Assembly: GCF_002160025.1 (NCBI RefSeq) | Contig: NZ_NFJU01000012.1 | Span: forward strand, 28,450 to 92,449 | Source of the DNA: Anaeromassilibacillus sp. An200 | GTDB lineage: Bacteria > Bacillota > Clostridia > Oscillospirales > Acutalibacteraceae | DNA: 64,000 nucleotides | Direction of reading: 5' to 3' | In this document: positions 44,914-53,178 of the stretch, in pieces | Layout: every line of letters begins with the position of its first letter | Position numbering within the stretch: the stretch's first letter is position 1 | Program-made: the position numbers and the translations under genes | The notes under the pieces: model-generated | Told to the model about the DNA's origin: nothing | Seen by the model: only the letters and a program-made list of their open reading frames with translations | Database searches by the model: none

Positions 44914-45942
44914 TCATGCAGATTCCGCTCCTTTATGCTTGTAATGCTCCGCTACCGCGGCAAAGAACGCGTCGATATTCTCCCACTTGGACAGCGGCGG
45001 AATATCACAGCCGGAGGAAATCACAAAATTCGGATGTCCGCCGCAGCGTTCCAGCAGATCAAGCGTCGCTTTCCGGATCGACTCCGGCGTTCCGTTGCGG
45101 AATTCCCCGGCGGGGTCGATGTTGCCCATCACCACGGTATCCGCCGGAACAAGAGCCAGTGCGTCCGCCATGTCGATGGCATTGCCGAAATGGTACGCGC
45201 CCGCGCCGGTGGAGAGAATGGAATCCATCATCGACAGCACGGCGTTTCCACAGTTGTGATACACCACAAGGAAGCTGTCGTCCTGCACCGCGTCGACCAC
45301 ACGCTTGACATACGGGGCGGAAAATTCCTCCGCGAGCGCCGGGGAAAGCAGGCCCGTGACCGGCTCCGCGATCACGACACCATTTGCCCCCAGATCCTTA
45401 TACGCCTTGCAGTAAGCAATGAGGAACTGCGTGGCCTTTTCCATGACGGTATGCACCATGTCCGGCTCGTCGTAGCAGTCCACCATGATCTCCGTCACAT
45501 CCAGAAGGCGCGCCGCCAGCGAGAACGGGCCGATAACTCCCGCAAACACCGGGCGATCCTGGATGAGCTCCAGCGCCTTTTTCATCGCGTCCAGATAAAT
45601 CCCCGTGCGCCCGGCTCCCACGGCGGGAACAGCCAGCGCCTGCGCCTCGTCCTCGTCCGTGACGACCGCACCCGTCACCGTGGGCACCTCGTCATCCGAG
45701 ACGCGGATCTGCGAGCCGAAGCACTCCGCTTCCAGGGAAAGATCCATCAGGCTCACCGCGGCGGCCGCGTCCGTGCGCTCCGCCACAAGCTGCATCCCGC
45801 GCGCCTGCGCGTCACTGTCGGAAATCAGCTCCCGCACGCTGATTCCCATAAGCTGCACAGCCGGGAAGGAAAGCACCGGCATCGCCTTTTTCACCGGGGA
45901 ATCCCGCAGCGCGTCAAGCCACTGCTTCATATTTCGCTTCAT
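44914..45942 (-). CDS. MtaA/CmuA-like methyltransferase (UroD fold)
   Basis: 342 residues, complete TIM barrel of the UroD family. Zinc ligands expected for methylcobamide:thiol methyltransferases are seen as H-x-C (VYHNCGN) and a C-terminal Cys (SSGCDIPP). GGAGGA precedes ATG 45942. Proteins of this class move a methyl group between the corrinoid protein and a thiol or tetrahydrofolate. It is directly followed by the truncated homologue and preceded (17 bases) by the corrinoid protein gene, so the three probably act together. Substrate unknown. Confidence 0.85.
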   Translation of the reverse strand: MKRNMKQWLDALRDSPVKKAMPVLSFPAVQLMGISVRELISDSDAQARGMQLVAERTDAAAAVSLMDLSLEAECFGSQIRVSDDEVPTVTGAVVTDEDEAQALAVPAVGAGRTGIYLDAMKKALELIQDRPVFAGVIGPFSLAARLLDVTEIMVDCYDEPDMVHTVMEKATQFLIAYCKAYKDLGANGVVIAEPVTGLLSPALAEEFSAPYVKRVVDAVQDDSFLVVYHNCGNAVLSMMDSILSTGAGAYHFGNAIDMADALALVPADTVVMGNIDPAGEFRNGTPESIRKATLDLLERCGGHPNFVISSGCDIPPLSKWENIDAFFAAVAEHYKHKGAESA

Positions 45943-45958
45943 AACTGATGTCCTCCGA

Positions 45959-46600
45959 TCAGGCGGTAGCCTTGCAGAACGCCACAGCGGCGTCGGCAGC
46001 GCTTGCGGCGTCCGGCGTGTAGCAATCCGCGCCGATCTGCTCGCAGAAGGCCTGGGTGACAGGCGCGCCGCCCACCATAATCTTGACCTTGCCGTGGATA
46101 CCGGCCTCATTGGCCTGCTTCACGACGTTCTCCATCTCGCACATCGTGGTGGTCAGCAGAGCGGAGCAGCAGATGATCTGGCAGCCCTGCTCGATCGCTG
46201 TCTGCACATATGTCTCCGGAGCGACGTCGGTGCCGAGATCGATGACCTCAAGGCCCTTGCCCTCCATCATCATCTTCACAAGGTTCTTGCCGATGTCGTG
46301 CAGGTCTCCGCGCACCGTGCCGATGCACACCTTGCCTGCCGCCTCAACGCCGGCCTCAGCCATCAGCGGCTTGAGCAGGGACGCACCCATGTTCATCGCG
46401 CGCGCGGCCACCAGCACCTCCGGCACAAACACTTCATTGTTCTTGAACTTTTCTCCGATGATGCTCATACCGCTGAGCAGTCCCTCGTTGAGGATGGTTT
46501 CCACCGGGATGTTCTCGTCGATCGCCTGCTGCACCAGCTGCTTGACGACCTTGGCCTTACCCTTTTGCAGGTTCTCAGAAATTTCGTTCAGAATACTCAT
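45959..46600 (-). CDS. Corrinoid (B12-binding) methyl-carrier protein
   Basis: 213 residues in the MtaC/MttC/DmaC form: helical cap (residues 1-88) followed by a Rossmann-like B12 domain. The cobalt-coordinating motif is GDLHDIGKN (Asp99, His101, Gly104), and the nucleotide tail lies over TDVAPE and a VGGAPV loop. AAAGGGGAAAG precedes the ATG. First gene of the operon, divergent from the PocR-AraC regulator. It carries the methyl group between the two methyltransferase activities. Confidence 0.93.
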   Translation of the reverse strand: MSILNEISENLQKGKAKVVKQLVQQAIDENIPVETILNEGLLSGMSIIGEKFKNNEVFVPEVLVAARAMNMGASLLKPLMAEAGVEAAGKVCIGTVRGDLHDIGKNLVKMMMEGKGLEVIDLGTDVAPETYVQTAIEQGCQIICCSALLTTTMCEMENVVKQANEAGIHGKVKIMVGGAPVTQAFCEQIGADCYTPDAASAADAAVAFCKATA

Positions 46601-46719
46601 TGCGCTTTCCCCTTTTCCCTTTCAATTTCAACCCGTGTTCCGGTGCTTTTACTATAAATCCTGCTCCTGATTTTTCCTTGTACAAAAGAGATTTTTTTGG
46701 CACTTTTTTATCCTCTTTC

Positions 46720-46748
46720 TTGACACTCCAAAAAAGACTTCTTACAAT
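46720..46748 (+). promoter_or_regulatory. Sigma-A promoter of the PocR-AraC regulator
   Basis: TTGACA (46720-46725), 17-base spacer, TACAAT (46743-46748), 30 bases before the ATG. Confidence 0.8.
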
Positions 46749-46777
46749 AAAGGAAAAAGGGACTGGAGGCGGAGCGG

Positions 46778-48055
46778 ATGCATGAGGAAGCGTTTGACAG
46801 AAAACTGGCGGAAGAATGTGCGCGGGCCTTTTCCCTCTCCACCGGGCTGGGCTGCACCCTTTCGGACAAGGAAGGCAATACCTTCGCGGACTTCGGCTAC
46901 AGCTGCGAGAAGTGCCGCCTTTGCGAGGTGATGGGCGGCACCCGCACAGGCTGTATCCGGGCACATATCTACGGTATGACGGAAGCCGCGCGGTTTGGGG
47001 GAAAATATATCTACTTCTGTCCCAGAGGGCTGACCTGCTTTGTCTCCCCCATTCTGAGCGAATACGGCGCGGAGGCAAAAATCACCGTGGGCCCGTTTAT
47101 CATGGTGGAGCGGCAGGATTTCATCGACTGTGAGCTGATCGAAAACGCCTGCCTTACGGGGGAACCGCTGGAAGCCGCCATGCGCGTTGTGGAGGATGTG
47201 CCGCTTGCCGCTCCGGAACGCGTCAATCAGCTTTCCACGCTGCTTTTCATGGCCGTGGGCTTTCTCAACAACGTCTCCGCCGAAAACCGTCTCCTGCAAA
47301 GCCGCCGTTCCGACGCGATCCAGGGCCAGATTACGGCCTACATCCAGACACTCAAGCAGGAGGGAGACACCCGCGACTATCCCTTTGAGCTGGAACGCAG
47401 GCTTCTGCAAAGCATCACCCGTCAGGAAAGGGAGGAATCCCAGCGATTGCTCAACGAGCTTCTGGGAGCCATCCTCTTTGCGGGCGGAGCCGACATTGAG
47501 CTGGTCAAGGCCCGCGTGTATGAGCTTCTGGTCCTCATCTCCCGCACAGCCATCAACAGCGGCGCCGACCCGCAGCGGACTCTCCGGCTGAACCAGGAGG
47601 CTCTCAGCGGCATGATTCATTTCCATTCCATCGACAGCCTCTGTCTCTGGCTTTCCGGTGCGCTCAGCGGCTTCATGAACGAGCTGTTCACCTTCTCCGA
47701 CGCCAAGCACGCCAATGTGATCCACCGCTGCATCCAGTATATCGGGGAACATTACAGCGAACCCATCACACTTCGTCAGGCGGCGGAGCATGTTTACCTC
47801 ACACCGCCGTACCTTTGCCGGATTTTCAAAAAGGAAACGGGCATCACCTTCAACGAATATCTGAACCGCATCCGCATCAACAAAGCAAAGGAGCTTCTGG
47901 CCAACCGGAAGCTGCGCCTGACGGACATTTCCCTTCTGGTCGGCTTTGAGGATCAGAGCTATTTCACCAAGGTGTTCAAACGCATCACCGGGATGCTGCC
48001 GAGCGTCTGGCGGGAAAAGAAACTGGAGGAAGAAACGCTGCTCAATCTGTCCTGA
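46778..48055 (+). CDS. AraC-family regulator with an N-terminal PocR ligand domain
   Basis: 425 residues. The N-terminal 160 residues match the PocR domain with its cysteine clusters (SCEKCRLCE, TGCIRAH, FCPRGLTCF), which binds small organic or corrinoid-linked ligands in some members. Residues about 320-415 form the AraC DNA-binding domain (LRQAAEHVYLTPPYLCRIFKKE, DISLLVGFEDQSYFTKVFKR). Divergent from the corrinoid operon at 42.1-46.6 kb, hence its likely activator. A related regulator stands before the arabinose genes at 57.3 kb. Confidence 0.88.
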   Translation: MHEEAFDRKLAEECARAFSLSTGLGCTLSDKEGNTFADFGYSCEKCRLCEVMGGTRTGCIRAHIYGMTEAARFGGKYIYFCPRGLTCFVSPILSEYGAEAKITVGPFIMVERQDFIDCELIENACLTGEPLEAAMRVVEDVPLAAPERVNQLSTLLFMAVGFLNNVSAENRLLQSRRSDAIQGQITAYIQTLKQEGDTRDYPFELERRLLQSITRQEREESQRLLNELLGAILFAGGADIELVKARVYELLVLISRTAINSGADPQRTLRLNQEALSGMIHFHSIDSLCLWLSGALSGFMNELFTFSDAKHANVIHRCIQYIGEHYSEPITLRQAAEHVYLTPPYLCRIFKKETGITFNEYLNRIRINKAKELLANRKLRLTDISLLVGFEDQSYFTKVFKRITGMLPSVWREKKLEEETLLNLS

Positions 48056-48090
48056 GCGTCCGACTTTTTCACACAGGCAAAAACACGCAA

Positions 48091-48133
48091 AAAAAGCCGC
48101 CGCGGAACACAGACCGGCTGTGTCCCGCGGCGG
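48091..48133. terminator. Terminator between regulator and msmX-type gene
   Basis: GCCGCCGCGGAACACAG pairs with CTGTGTCCCGCGGCGG (one bulge); the minus strand then reads TTTTTTTGC. It ends the ATPase gene and may act on the convergent regulator. Confidence 0.85.
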
Positions 48134-48153
48134 TTTATTATATGGATTCTCGC

Positions 48154-49266
48154 TTAGTTCAGGATGGTTTTTTCCGTCTCTTTGTCGAACAGGTGCATCT
48201 TGTTCAGGTCGAACGCAATCTTAATCTTATCGTTCGCCTTCGCGGTGGAGGTAGGCTCAACACGCGCGGTGATGGAGTTGCCCTCGCAGTTGAGGTACAG
48301 ATATGTTTCAGCGCCCATCAGCTCGGTCACTTCCACGTCGGCCTCAACGATGCCGTCGCTGACCTTCGCGAGGAAATCAGGCTCGTCATGCACGTCCTCA
48401 GGACGGATACCGAACACAACTTCCTTGCCCACATAAGCGCCCAGATCCACGTCCTTGTACTTCGCGGCCGGAATCTTGATGCTGTACTGACCGAAGGTCA
48501 GAGCATAGTCGGCGCCGTTCTTGGCGATGGAAGCGTTGATGAAGTTCATTTGCGGAGAGCCCATGAATCCGGCCACGAACTCATTGCAGGGATAATCATA
48601 CAGGTTTTGAGGCGTGTCGACCTGCTGAATGAAGCCGTCCTTCATAACCACGATGCGATCGCCCATGGTCATAGCCTCGGTCTGGTCATGCGTAACGTAA
48701 ATGAACGTGGTGCCCAGTCTCTTATGCAGCTTGGAGATCTCGGTTCTCATCTGAGCACGCAGCTTCGCGTCCAGGTTGGAGAGCGGCTCGTCAAGCAGGA
48801 AGACCTTCGGGTCACGGACGATAGCACGGCCCAGCGCAACACGCTGTCTCTGGCCGCCGGACAGAGCCTTCGGCTTTCTGTCGAGCAGGTGGGAAATATC
48901 AAGAATGCGGGCAGCCTCTTCCACGCGGCGCTTGATCTCATCCTTCGGGGTCTTGCGCAGCTTCAGGCCGAACGCCATGTTGTCAAACACGGTCATATGC
49001 GGATACAGAGCGTAGTTCTGGAACACCATGGCGATGTCGCGGTCCTTCGGGGCGACGTCGTTTGCCAGGGTTTCGCCGATGTACAGCTCGCCTTTGCTGA
49101 TCTCTTCCAGGCCGGCGATCATTCTCAGGGTGGTGGACTTACCGCATCCAGAAGGTCCAACGAGGATGATAAACTCCTTGTCGGCAATCTCCAGGTTGAA
49201 GTCCGTAACCGCGGTTACGCCGCCGTCGTAAATTTTGTAGACGTTTTTCAAAGATACGCTTGCCAT
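48154..49266 (-). CDS. MsmX/UgpC-type multi-sugar ABC transporter ATPase
   Basis: 370 residues. ABC domain with Walker A GPSGCGKST, signature LSGGQRQRVALGRA, Walker B VFLLDEP and H-loop YVTHDQ; the C-terminal third is the TOBE-type regulatory domain found in MalK/MsmX. Such free-standing ATPases power several CUT1 importers that lack their own. It therefore suits the permeases at 22.4-24.1 kb. A TATGAT -10 box appears upstream at 49330-49335. Monocistronic. Confidence 0.93.
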   Translation of the reverse strand: MASVSLKNVYKIYDGGVTAVTDFNLEIADKEFIILVGPSGCGKSTTLRMIAGLEEISKGELYIGETLANDVAPKDRDIAMVFQNYALYPHMTVFDNMAFGLKLRKTPKDEIKRRVEEAARILDISHLLDRKPKALSGGQRQRVALGRAIVRDPKVFLLDEPLSNLDAKLRAQMRTEISKLHKRLGTTFIYVTHDQTEAMTMGDRIVVMKDGFIQQVDTPQNLYDYPCNEFVAGFMGSPQMNFINASIAKNGADYALTFGQYSIKIPAAKYKDVDLGAYVGKEVVFGIRPEDVHDEPDFLAKVSDGIVEADVEVTELMGAETYLYLNCEGNSITARVEPTSTAKANDKIKIAFDLNKMHLFDKETEKTILN

Positions 49267-49454
49267 AATAATCCTCCTGAATCAAAGCGTTATATCGCAG
49301 CCCCCAATTGGACCGCCCGAACTGTAATTATCATACCAGAATCGGGGAGAATTGAACAGGCTTTTTTTACCCAAACTTTACGGAAAATCATTATGAGAAT
49401 CTGACAAATCCCAAATCTGCTTTTTCAAATTAGTAAAATATGCTTATGATTGTT

Positions 49455-50156
49455 TCATTCGAAAATCTTCGTAAGCTCTTCCTCGCTCAAAAGCCGCGTC
49501 TGCCCCAGCTCAAGCGCCGGATCCAGTTTCAAATTTCCGATCGCAAGCCGTTTCAGATAGACCACTTCCTTGCCTACCGCATGAAACATTCGTTTAATCT
49601 GATGAAATTTTCCTTCCCGAATACGCACCTGCACTTCACACGGATCGTCTCCCAAAATCAGCTCCGCGGGCAGGCATTCGAGCTCCCCGGCATGCAGTCC
49701 CTGTGCGAAAAGCGCCGCGTCCTCCCGTGTCGCCGGCTTGTCCAGCCGCGCCTGATAAAGCTTATAGACATGGCTTTTCGGCGCGAGCATCCGGTGGGCC
49801 AGATCGCCGTCGTCCGTCAGAATCAGCAGGCCCTCCGTGTCCTTGTCCAGCCGTCCCGCCGGGAACAGCCCCCGCCGGTACAGCTCCGGCTCAAGCAGAT
49901 CCACCACGGTTTCCGCTTTCGGATCGCGCGAGGCGGAGAGCACGCCGCCCGGCTTGTTCATCATCAGCACCACATGACGCCGCAGCGTCACCGGCTCACC
50001 CAGCACCCGGATCTCATCCTTCTCAGGGTCGATCTTTTCGTCTGCTTTTTTCACGGGACTTCCGTTCACGGTCACGCCGCCTTTTCGGATCAGCGCCCCA
50101 ACCTCCTTCCGGCTCCCAAAATTGTGCAGAGCCAGAATTTTGTCAATCCTCTCCAT
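49455..50156 (-). CDS. RsuA-family 16S rRNA pseudouridine synthase
   Basis: 233 residues from ATG 50156 with GGGGGA upstream. An N-terminal S4 RNA-binding domain (MERIDKILALHNFGSRKEV) is followed by the catalytic domain with the nucleophile in GRLDKDTEGLLILTDDG (Asp). Modifies one uridine in small-subunit rRNA. An in-frame upstream extension runs into the tandem repeat and is not used. Confidence 0.92.
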   Translation of the reverse strand: MERIDKILALHNFGSRKEVGALIRKGGVTVNGSPVKKADEKIDPEKDEIRVLGEPVTLRRHVVLMMNKPGGVLSASRDPKAETVVDLLEPELYRRGLFPAGRLDKDTEGLLILTDDGDLAHRMLAPKSHVYKLYQARLDKPATREDAALFAQGLHAGELECLPAELILGDDPCEVQVRIREGKFHQIKRMFHAVGKEVVYLKRLAIGNLKLDPALELGQTRLLSEEELTKIFE

Positions 50157-50170
50157 GATTTCCCCCTTTT

Positions 50171-50308
50171 CCGGCTTTTTTGAAAAAAAGCCGGGCAAAA
50201 AACTTTCATGCCTCCTCCGGCTTTTTTGAAAAAAGCTGGGCAAAAAACTTTCATGCGCTCCTCCAGCTTTTTTGAAAAAAAGCTGGGCAAAAAACTTTCA
50301 TGCGCTCC
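50171..50308. repeat. Tandem repeat, three units of 46 bases
   Basis: Units 50171-50216, 50217-50262 and 50263-50308 are nearly identical; each has a hairpin of GGCTTTTTT / AAAAAAAGCC and the phrase GGGCAAAAAACTTTCATGC. They lie between the RsuA-type gene start and the DUF4830 stop, about 110 bases beyond which a single related unit occurs near 55507-55545. Confidence 0.85.
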
Positions 50309-50401
50309 GCGTTTTCAGTGGCAGCTTCTGCTATTGGGAAAACCGCGCGCCCTCGGAATCACGCTCCCCGGAAGCACGGGCTTTGTGAAACCGGCTTTCC
50401 T

Positions 50402-51058
50402 TTAATCGATCGGCCAGGCGTCATCCGGGATGGGCTCCGCGGCGGCTTCCGCGGCGGAAACCGCGCTCTCCGTCCCGGAGGACACTGCGGAGGCGGCAGG
50501 CTCAGACGTGACGGCAGGCTCAGACGAAACCGTTTCACTGGTGGACACGGAGGACGCTGTCTCCGGTATTTCGGAGGAAACCGACCACGGCAGCTCCGCT
50601 CCCTCGCCGTTGAATGCGCAGAGGAAGCCGTCCAGCTCCGTGCTGCTCAGATCGCCGCCGATAATTTTCCCGTCAAACACCAGAAGGGAAGCGTGCACCG
50701 TTCCCTGCGCCGGATAATTGGTGACGTTATAAATCCATTGGCGGCAGGTCTTTCCTGCGTATGGTTCCAAATCCATGCCCTGCGCCTTTTGCACCTCGTT
50801 GTATTTTAGGTAAACGTCGTCGAACACGTCGGGAATCGTAATCTCACGCACCTCCACGGCCTCTGTGTCCGCTTCCCAGCCATACCCCTGAAGAAAAGCA
50901 AGCCGCTGTTCGTTTGTCTCTCCTGCGGGCAGAGACTGCGCCGCCTGTGCGCCGCCCAAAAGCTTTCCCGCGGCAAGCGCCGCCGTCAGGATTACCAGAA
51001 CCGCCGCCAGCACCAGAATCATCCGTTTTTTCCCCGTCTTGACTGAGACCACGAACAT
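50402..51058 (-). CDS. DUF4830 membrane-anchored protein
   Basis: 218 residues from ATG 51058 (GGGGGAG upstream; a TTG 21 codons earlier is worse). One membrane helix at about 12-34 (ILVLAAVLVILTAALAAGKL). The outside-facing DUF4830 domain has NEQRLAFLQGYGWEADT, FDDVYLKYNEVQKAQGM and TLVYDG-like LLVFDGKIIGGD. The last 50 residues are Ser/Glu/Ala/Val-rich, low complexity. Role not known; common in Clostridia. Confidence 0.75.
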   Translation of the reverse strand: MFVVSVKTGKKRMILVLAAVLVILTAALAAGKLLGGAQAAQSLPAGETNEQRLAFLQGYGWEADTEAVEVREITIPDVFDDVYLKYNEVQKAQGMDLEPYAGKTCRQWIYNVTNYPAQGTVHASLLVFDGKIIGGDLSSTELDGFLCAFNGEGAELPWSVSSEIPETASSVSTSETVSSEPAVTSEPAASAVSSGTESAVSAAEAAAEPIPDDAWPID

Positions 51059-51135
51059 GGAACCACTCCCCCTCATCTCGTTACTGCATACATATGAGGA
51101 GAGAACGAGGAATATGCGCAAAGCCGCCCGGGCAC

Positions 51136-51191
51136 AAAAAAGGCGGCCTTTTCCCGCACAGGCTTTTCATACCCGCACAGCAAAGGCCGCC
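51136..51191 (-). terminator. Terminator of tadA
   Basis: Minus-strand GGCGGCCTTT (51191-51182) pairs with AAAGGCCGCC (51151-51142) around an inner CCTGTGCGGG region, then TTTTTTG. Confidence 0.8.
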
Positions 51192-51224
51192 GTGATCGGC
51201 TTACCGTTTTGGCCCGTTTGCCCT

Positions 51225-51725
51225 TCAGCGCGGCCGCAGAGATCGGAAAAATTCCCGCAGGAGGGCGGCACATTCCTCTCCCAGCACGCCGGACGTAACC
51301 GCCGGATGATGGTTATACGGCAGGGAAAAGAGGTTGACGAGCGACCCGCACGATCCTGCCTTCGGATCCGACGCTCCATAGACCACGCGAGGAATCCGGG
51401 CATTAATGGCCGCTCCCGCGCACATGGGGCACGGCTCCAGCGTGACATACAGCACACATTGCCACAACCGCCAGCCGCCCAGCGTGCGGCAGGCATCCTC
51501 GATGGCTTCCAGCTCCGCGTGTGCGAGCGCGGTTTTGTCCCTCTCTCGCCGGTTTCGTCCCCGCCCGACGATTTCACCCGCACGCACCACCACGGCGCCC
51601 ACCGGGACTTCTCCTTCTGCTGCCGCCTCGCGGGCCAGCGCCATTGCTTCACGCATAAAGCGCTCGTCGGCGGCGGGGGAAGGTTCCGGCAGAGTGAAGG
51701 CTTTCCAGGCTTCGTTTCCGCTCAT
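51225..51725 (-). CDS. tadA: tRNA adenosine(34) deaminase
   Basis: 166 residues. Converts A34 to inosine in tRNA-Arg(ACG). Zinc ligands and catalytic Glu: His69-Ala-Glu71 (ALAHAELEA) and Cys99/Cys102 (PCPMCAG). The ATG at 51725 overlaps the CPBP stop (ATGA), and there is no separate ribosome site, so translation is coupled; the first 24 residues extend beyond the usual start of this enzyme. Confidence 0.93.
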   Translation of the reverse strand: MSGNEAWKAFTLPEPSPAADERFMREAMALAREAAAEGEVPVGAVVVRAGEIVGRGRNRRERDKTALAHAELEAIEDACRTLGGWRLWQCVLYVTLEPCPMCAGAAINARIPRVVYGASDPKAGSCGSLVNLFSLPYNHHPAVTSGVLGEECAALLREFFRSLRPR

Positions 51726-52768
51726 GACGAAATCAGATACAGAACACAGCTGAATGCCGTGTAGCACAAAAACAGGATAATACCCGGATTGCCAAAGAAA
51801 CCGGATGCTTTCATCGAGTTCGGCAGAAGGGTGCGCGGCGGGCTCAGACGGAAAAATGTCCCGCGCGAGTGAATCAGAAGATACGCCAGCCCCACCGCGC
51901 CGAGCACCCAAAGCACCGGCGGGAAGATCGTGGAATACAGATCCGCCGCCTGCGTCCCGGCTGTCGCGCTCACAATCAGATAGAGGGAGGACAGGAAATT
52001 GTTCAGGAAATGAACGACAATCGTGATCCACAGATTCCCTGTGCGAACCACAAGGATAGCAAACAGCAGGCCGAGCGGGAACGCGAAGATGATCTGCGAA
52101 AGATTGCCGTGCATGAGGGCAAACAGCAAAGAGGAGGTGAGAATCGCAAAGCCCGTGCCGAAGCGCATGAGCGCGCGGAGAATGACGCCCCGATACAGGA
52201 ATTCCTCCACCAGTGCGGGAACCACACAGCTCGCCAAGACAAGGAACACGCTCGTCAGGGCCGAACCGTCCACCCCATACTCCGGCACAGCTCCGCTCAG
52301 TCCCGCGGAGTCGAGCAGCATCGCGACAATATTGGCTGGATAATTGGCCAGGTTACAGGCAGCTGCTCCAAACAGCACGGCGGCGATCGCCGTGAGCACC
52401 CCCGTTTTCTGCATGGGCAGGGCCGCATCCAGAGGCATATTCAGCGCCTTGGTAAGCAGAAGCGCCGACAGCGCAAAGCTGATCGTGTAGGCGAAGGTAA
52501 CTTCCATAAAATAGGCCGCGCTGTTTTCCGCGGTTGGCAGAAGCAGAAAGCAGCCCGTAAACAGCACATTCAGCAGAAGCAGGGAAGCCAGCACAGCCCA
52601 GCCCGTCCACGAGCTGCGGCGGCGCAGGATGCGCTGCTCCGCGGTCTGCGCCCGGAACAGCTCCTCCCGATAGGGATCGGGCCGCCACGCGGGCGCGCCC
52701 GGCGCTCCTGGATTGCCGGGGAAATTAGGGGCGGGAGAACCGCCCGGTTGATAGGGATATGGATACAT
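51722..52768 (-). CDS. CPBP-family intramembrane metalloprotease
   Basis: 348 residues. A Pro/Gly-rich cytoplasmic head (about 1-45), then about seven membrane helices. The active-site motifs of the Abi/CPBP class are present: EEFLYRGVILR (paired Glu and Arg), ALMHGN (His) and HFLNNF (His). Such proteases process CAAX-like or bacteriocin-related substrates or give immunity; the substrate here is not known. It forms an operon with tadA (4-base overlap). AAAGGGGGA precedes the ATG. Confidence 0.85.
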   Translation of the reverse strand: MYPYPYQPGGSPAPNFPGNPGAPGAPAWRPDPYREELFRAQTAEQRILRRRSSWTGWAVLASLLLLNVLFTGCFLLLPTAENSAAYFMEVTFAYTISFALSALLLTKALNMPLDAALPMQKTGVLTAIAAVLFGAAACNLANYPANIVAMLLDSAGLSGAVPEYGVDGSALTSVFLVLASCVVPALVEEFLYRGVILRALMRFGTGFAILTSSLLFALMHGNLSQIIFAFPLGLLFAILVVRTGNLWITIVVHFLNNFLSSLYLIVSATAGTQAADLYSTIFPPVLWVLGAVGLAYLLIHSRGTFFRLSPPRTLLPNSMKASGFFGNPGIILFLCYTAFSCVLYLISS

Positions 52769-52978
52769 GTGGGGAAATCCCCCTTTCCTTGGTTACTATA
52801 GAACAATACGGGATCCTGTTTAAACTGCCCCACACCGCTGGCTGATATTTCCAACGCGCGGGCCGCTGCGTGCAGGCTCAGCGTGTTTGCGTTCATTATA
52901 ACACAAAGCGCAAAATGCGTAAACAACGCGCGCGAAGAATTCACAGACCGGTAAAATTTGTCGGAACCAAAACCCGCA
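52769..52978. other. Gene-free stretch before the 3'-end repeat copy C
   Basis: About 210 bases between the CPBP start and copy C. It should hold the CPBP-tadA promoter; GTTATAATGAACGC on the minus strand (near 52890-52905) offers a TATAAT -10 without a clear -35. Confidence 0.4.
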
Positions 52979-53178
52979 CTCCGCTGAAAATCGCAGCCAA
53001 CCTTCCGTGCCGCTCCATGGCCGGGCCGCGGGCCGCACAGAAAGACCCCTCTGCGACGTGAGATCGCAGAGGGGTCGATGTGCTTTACCATGGTTCACCG
53101 CCGGAGGCGGTGTGCGCGATTTGCGTCAAGGCTCAGCCTTGGGCGGTGTGCGCGATTTGCGTCAAGGCTCAGCCTTGA
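52979..53178. repeat. Gene-3'-end repeat, copy C (araD end)
   Basis: On the minus strand it begins in the final codons of araD (CAAGGCTGAGCCTTG), repeats a 38-base block once (GCGCGATTTGCGTCAAGGC on the plus strand at about 53114 and 53152), and ends in the hairpin GACCCCTCTGCGA plus complement (53044-53076). Shares flanks with copy B. Confidence 0.75.

Noticed and set aside
50171..50308. Possible CRISPR array because of regular repeats
   Set aside because: Units are contiguous and almost identical over their full length with no variable spacers; it is a tandem hairpin repeat.
51722..52768. CPBP protease as an immunity protein for a bacteriocin cluster
   Set aside because: It is coupled to tadA and no bacteriocin gene is adjacent; the general family label is all the sequence supports.
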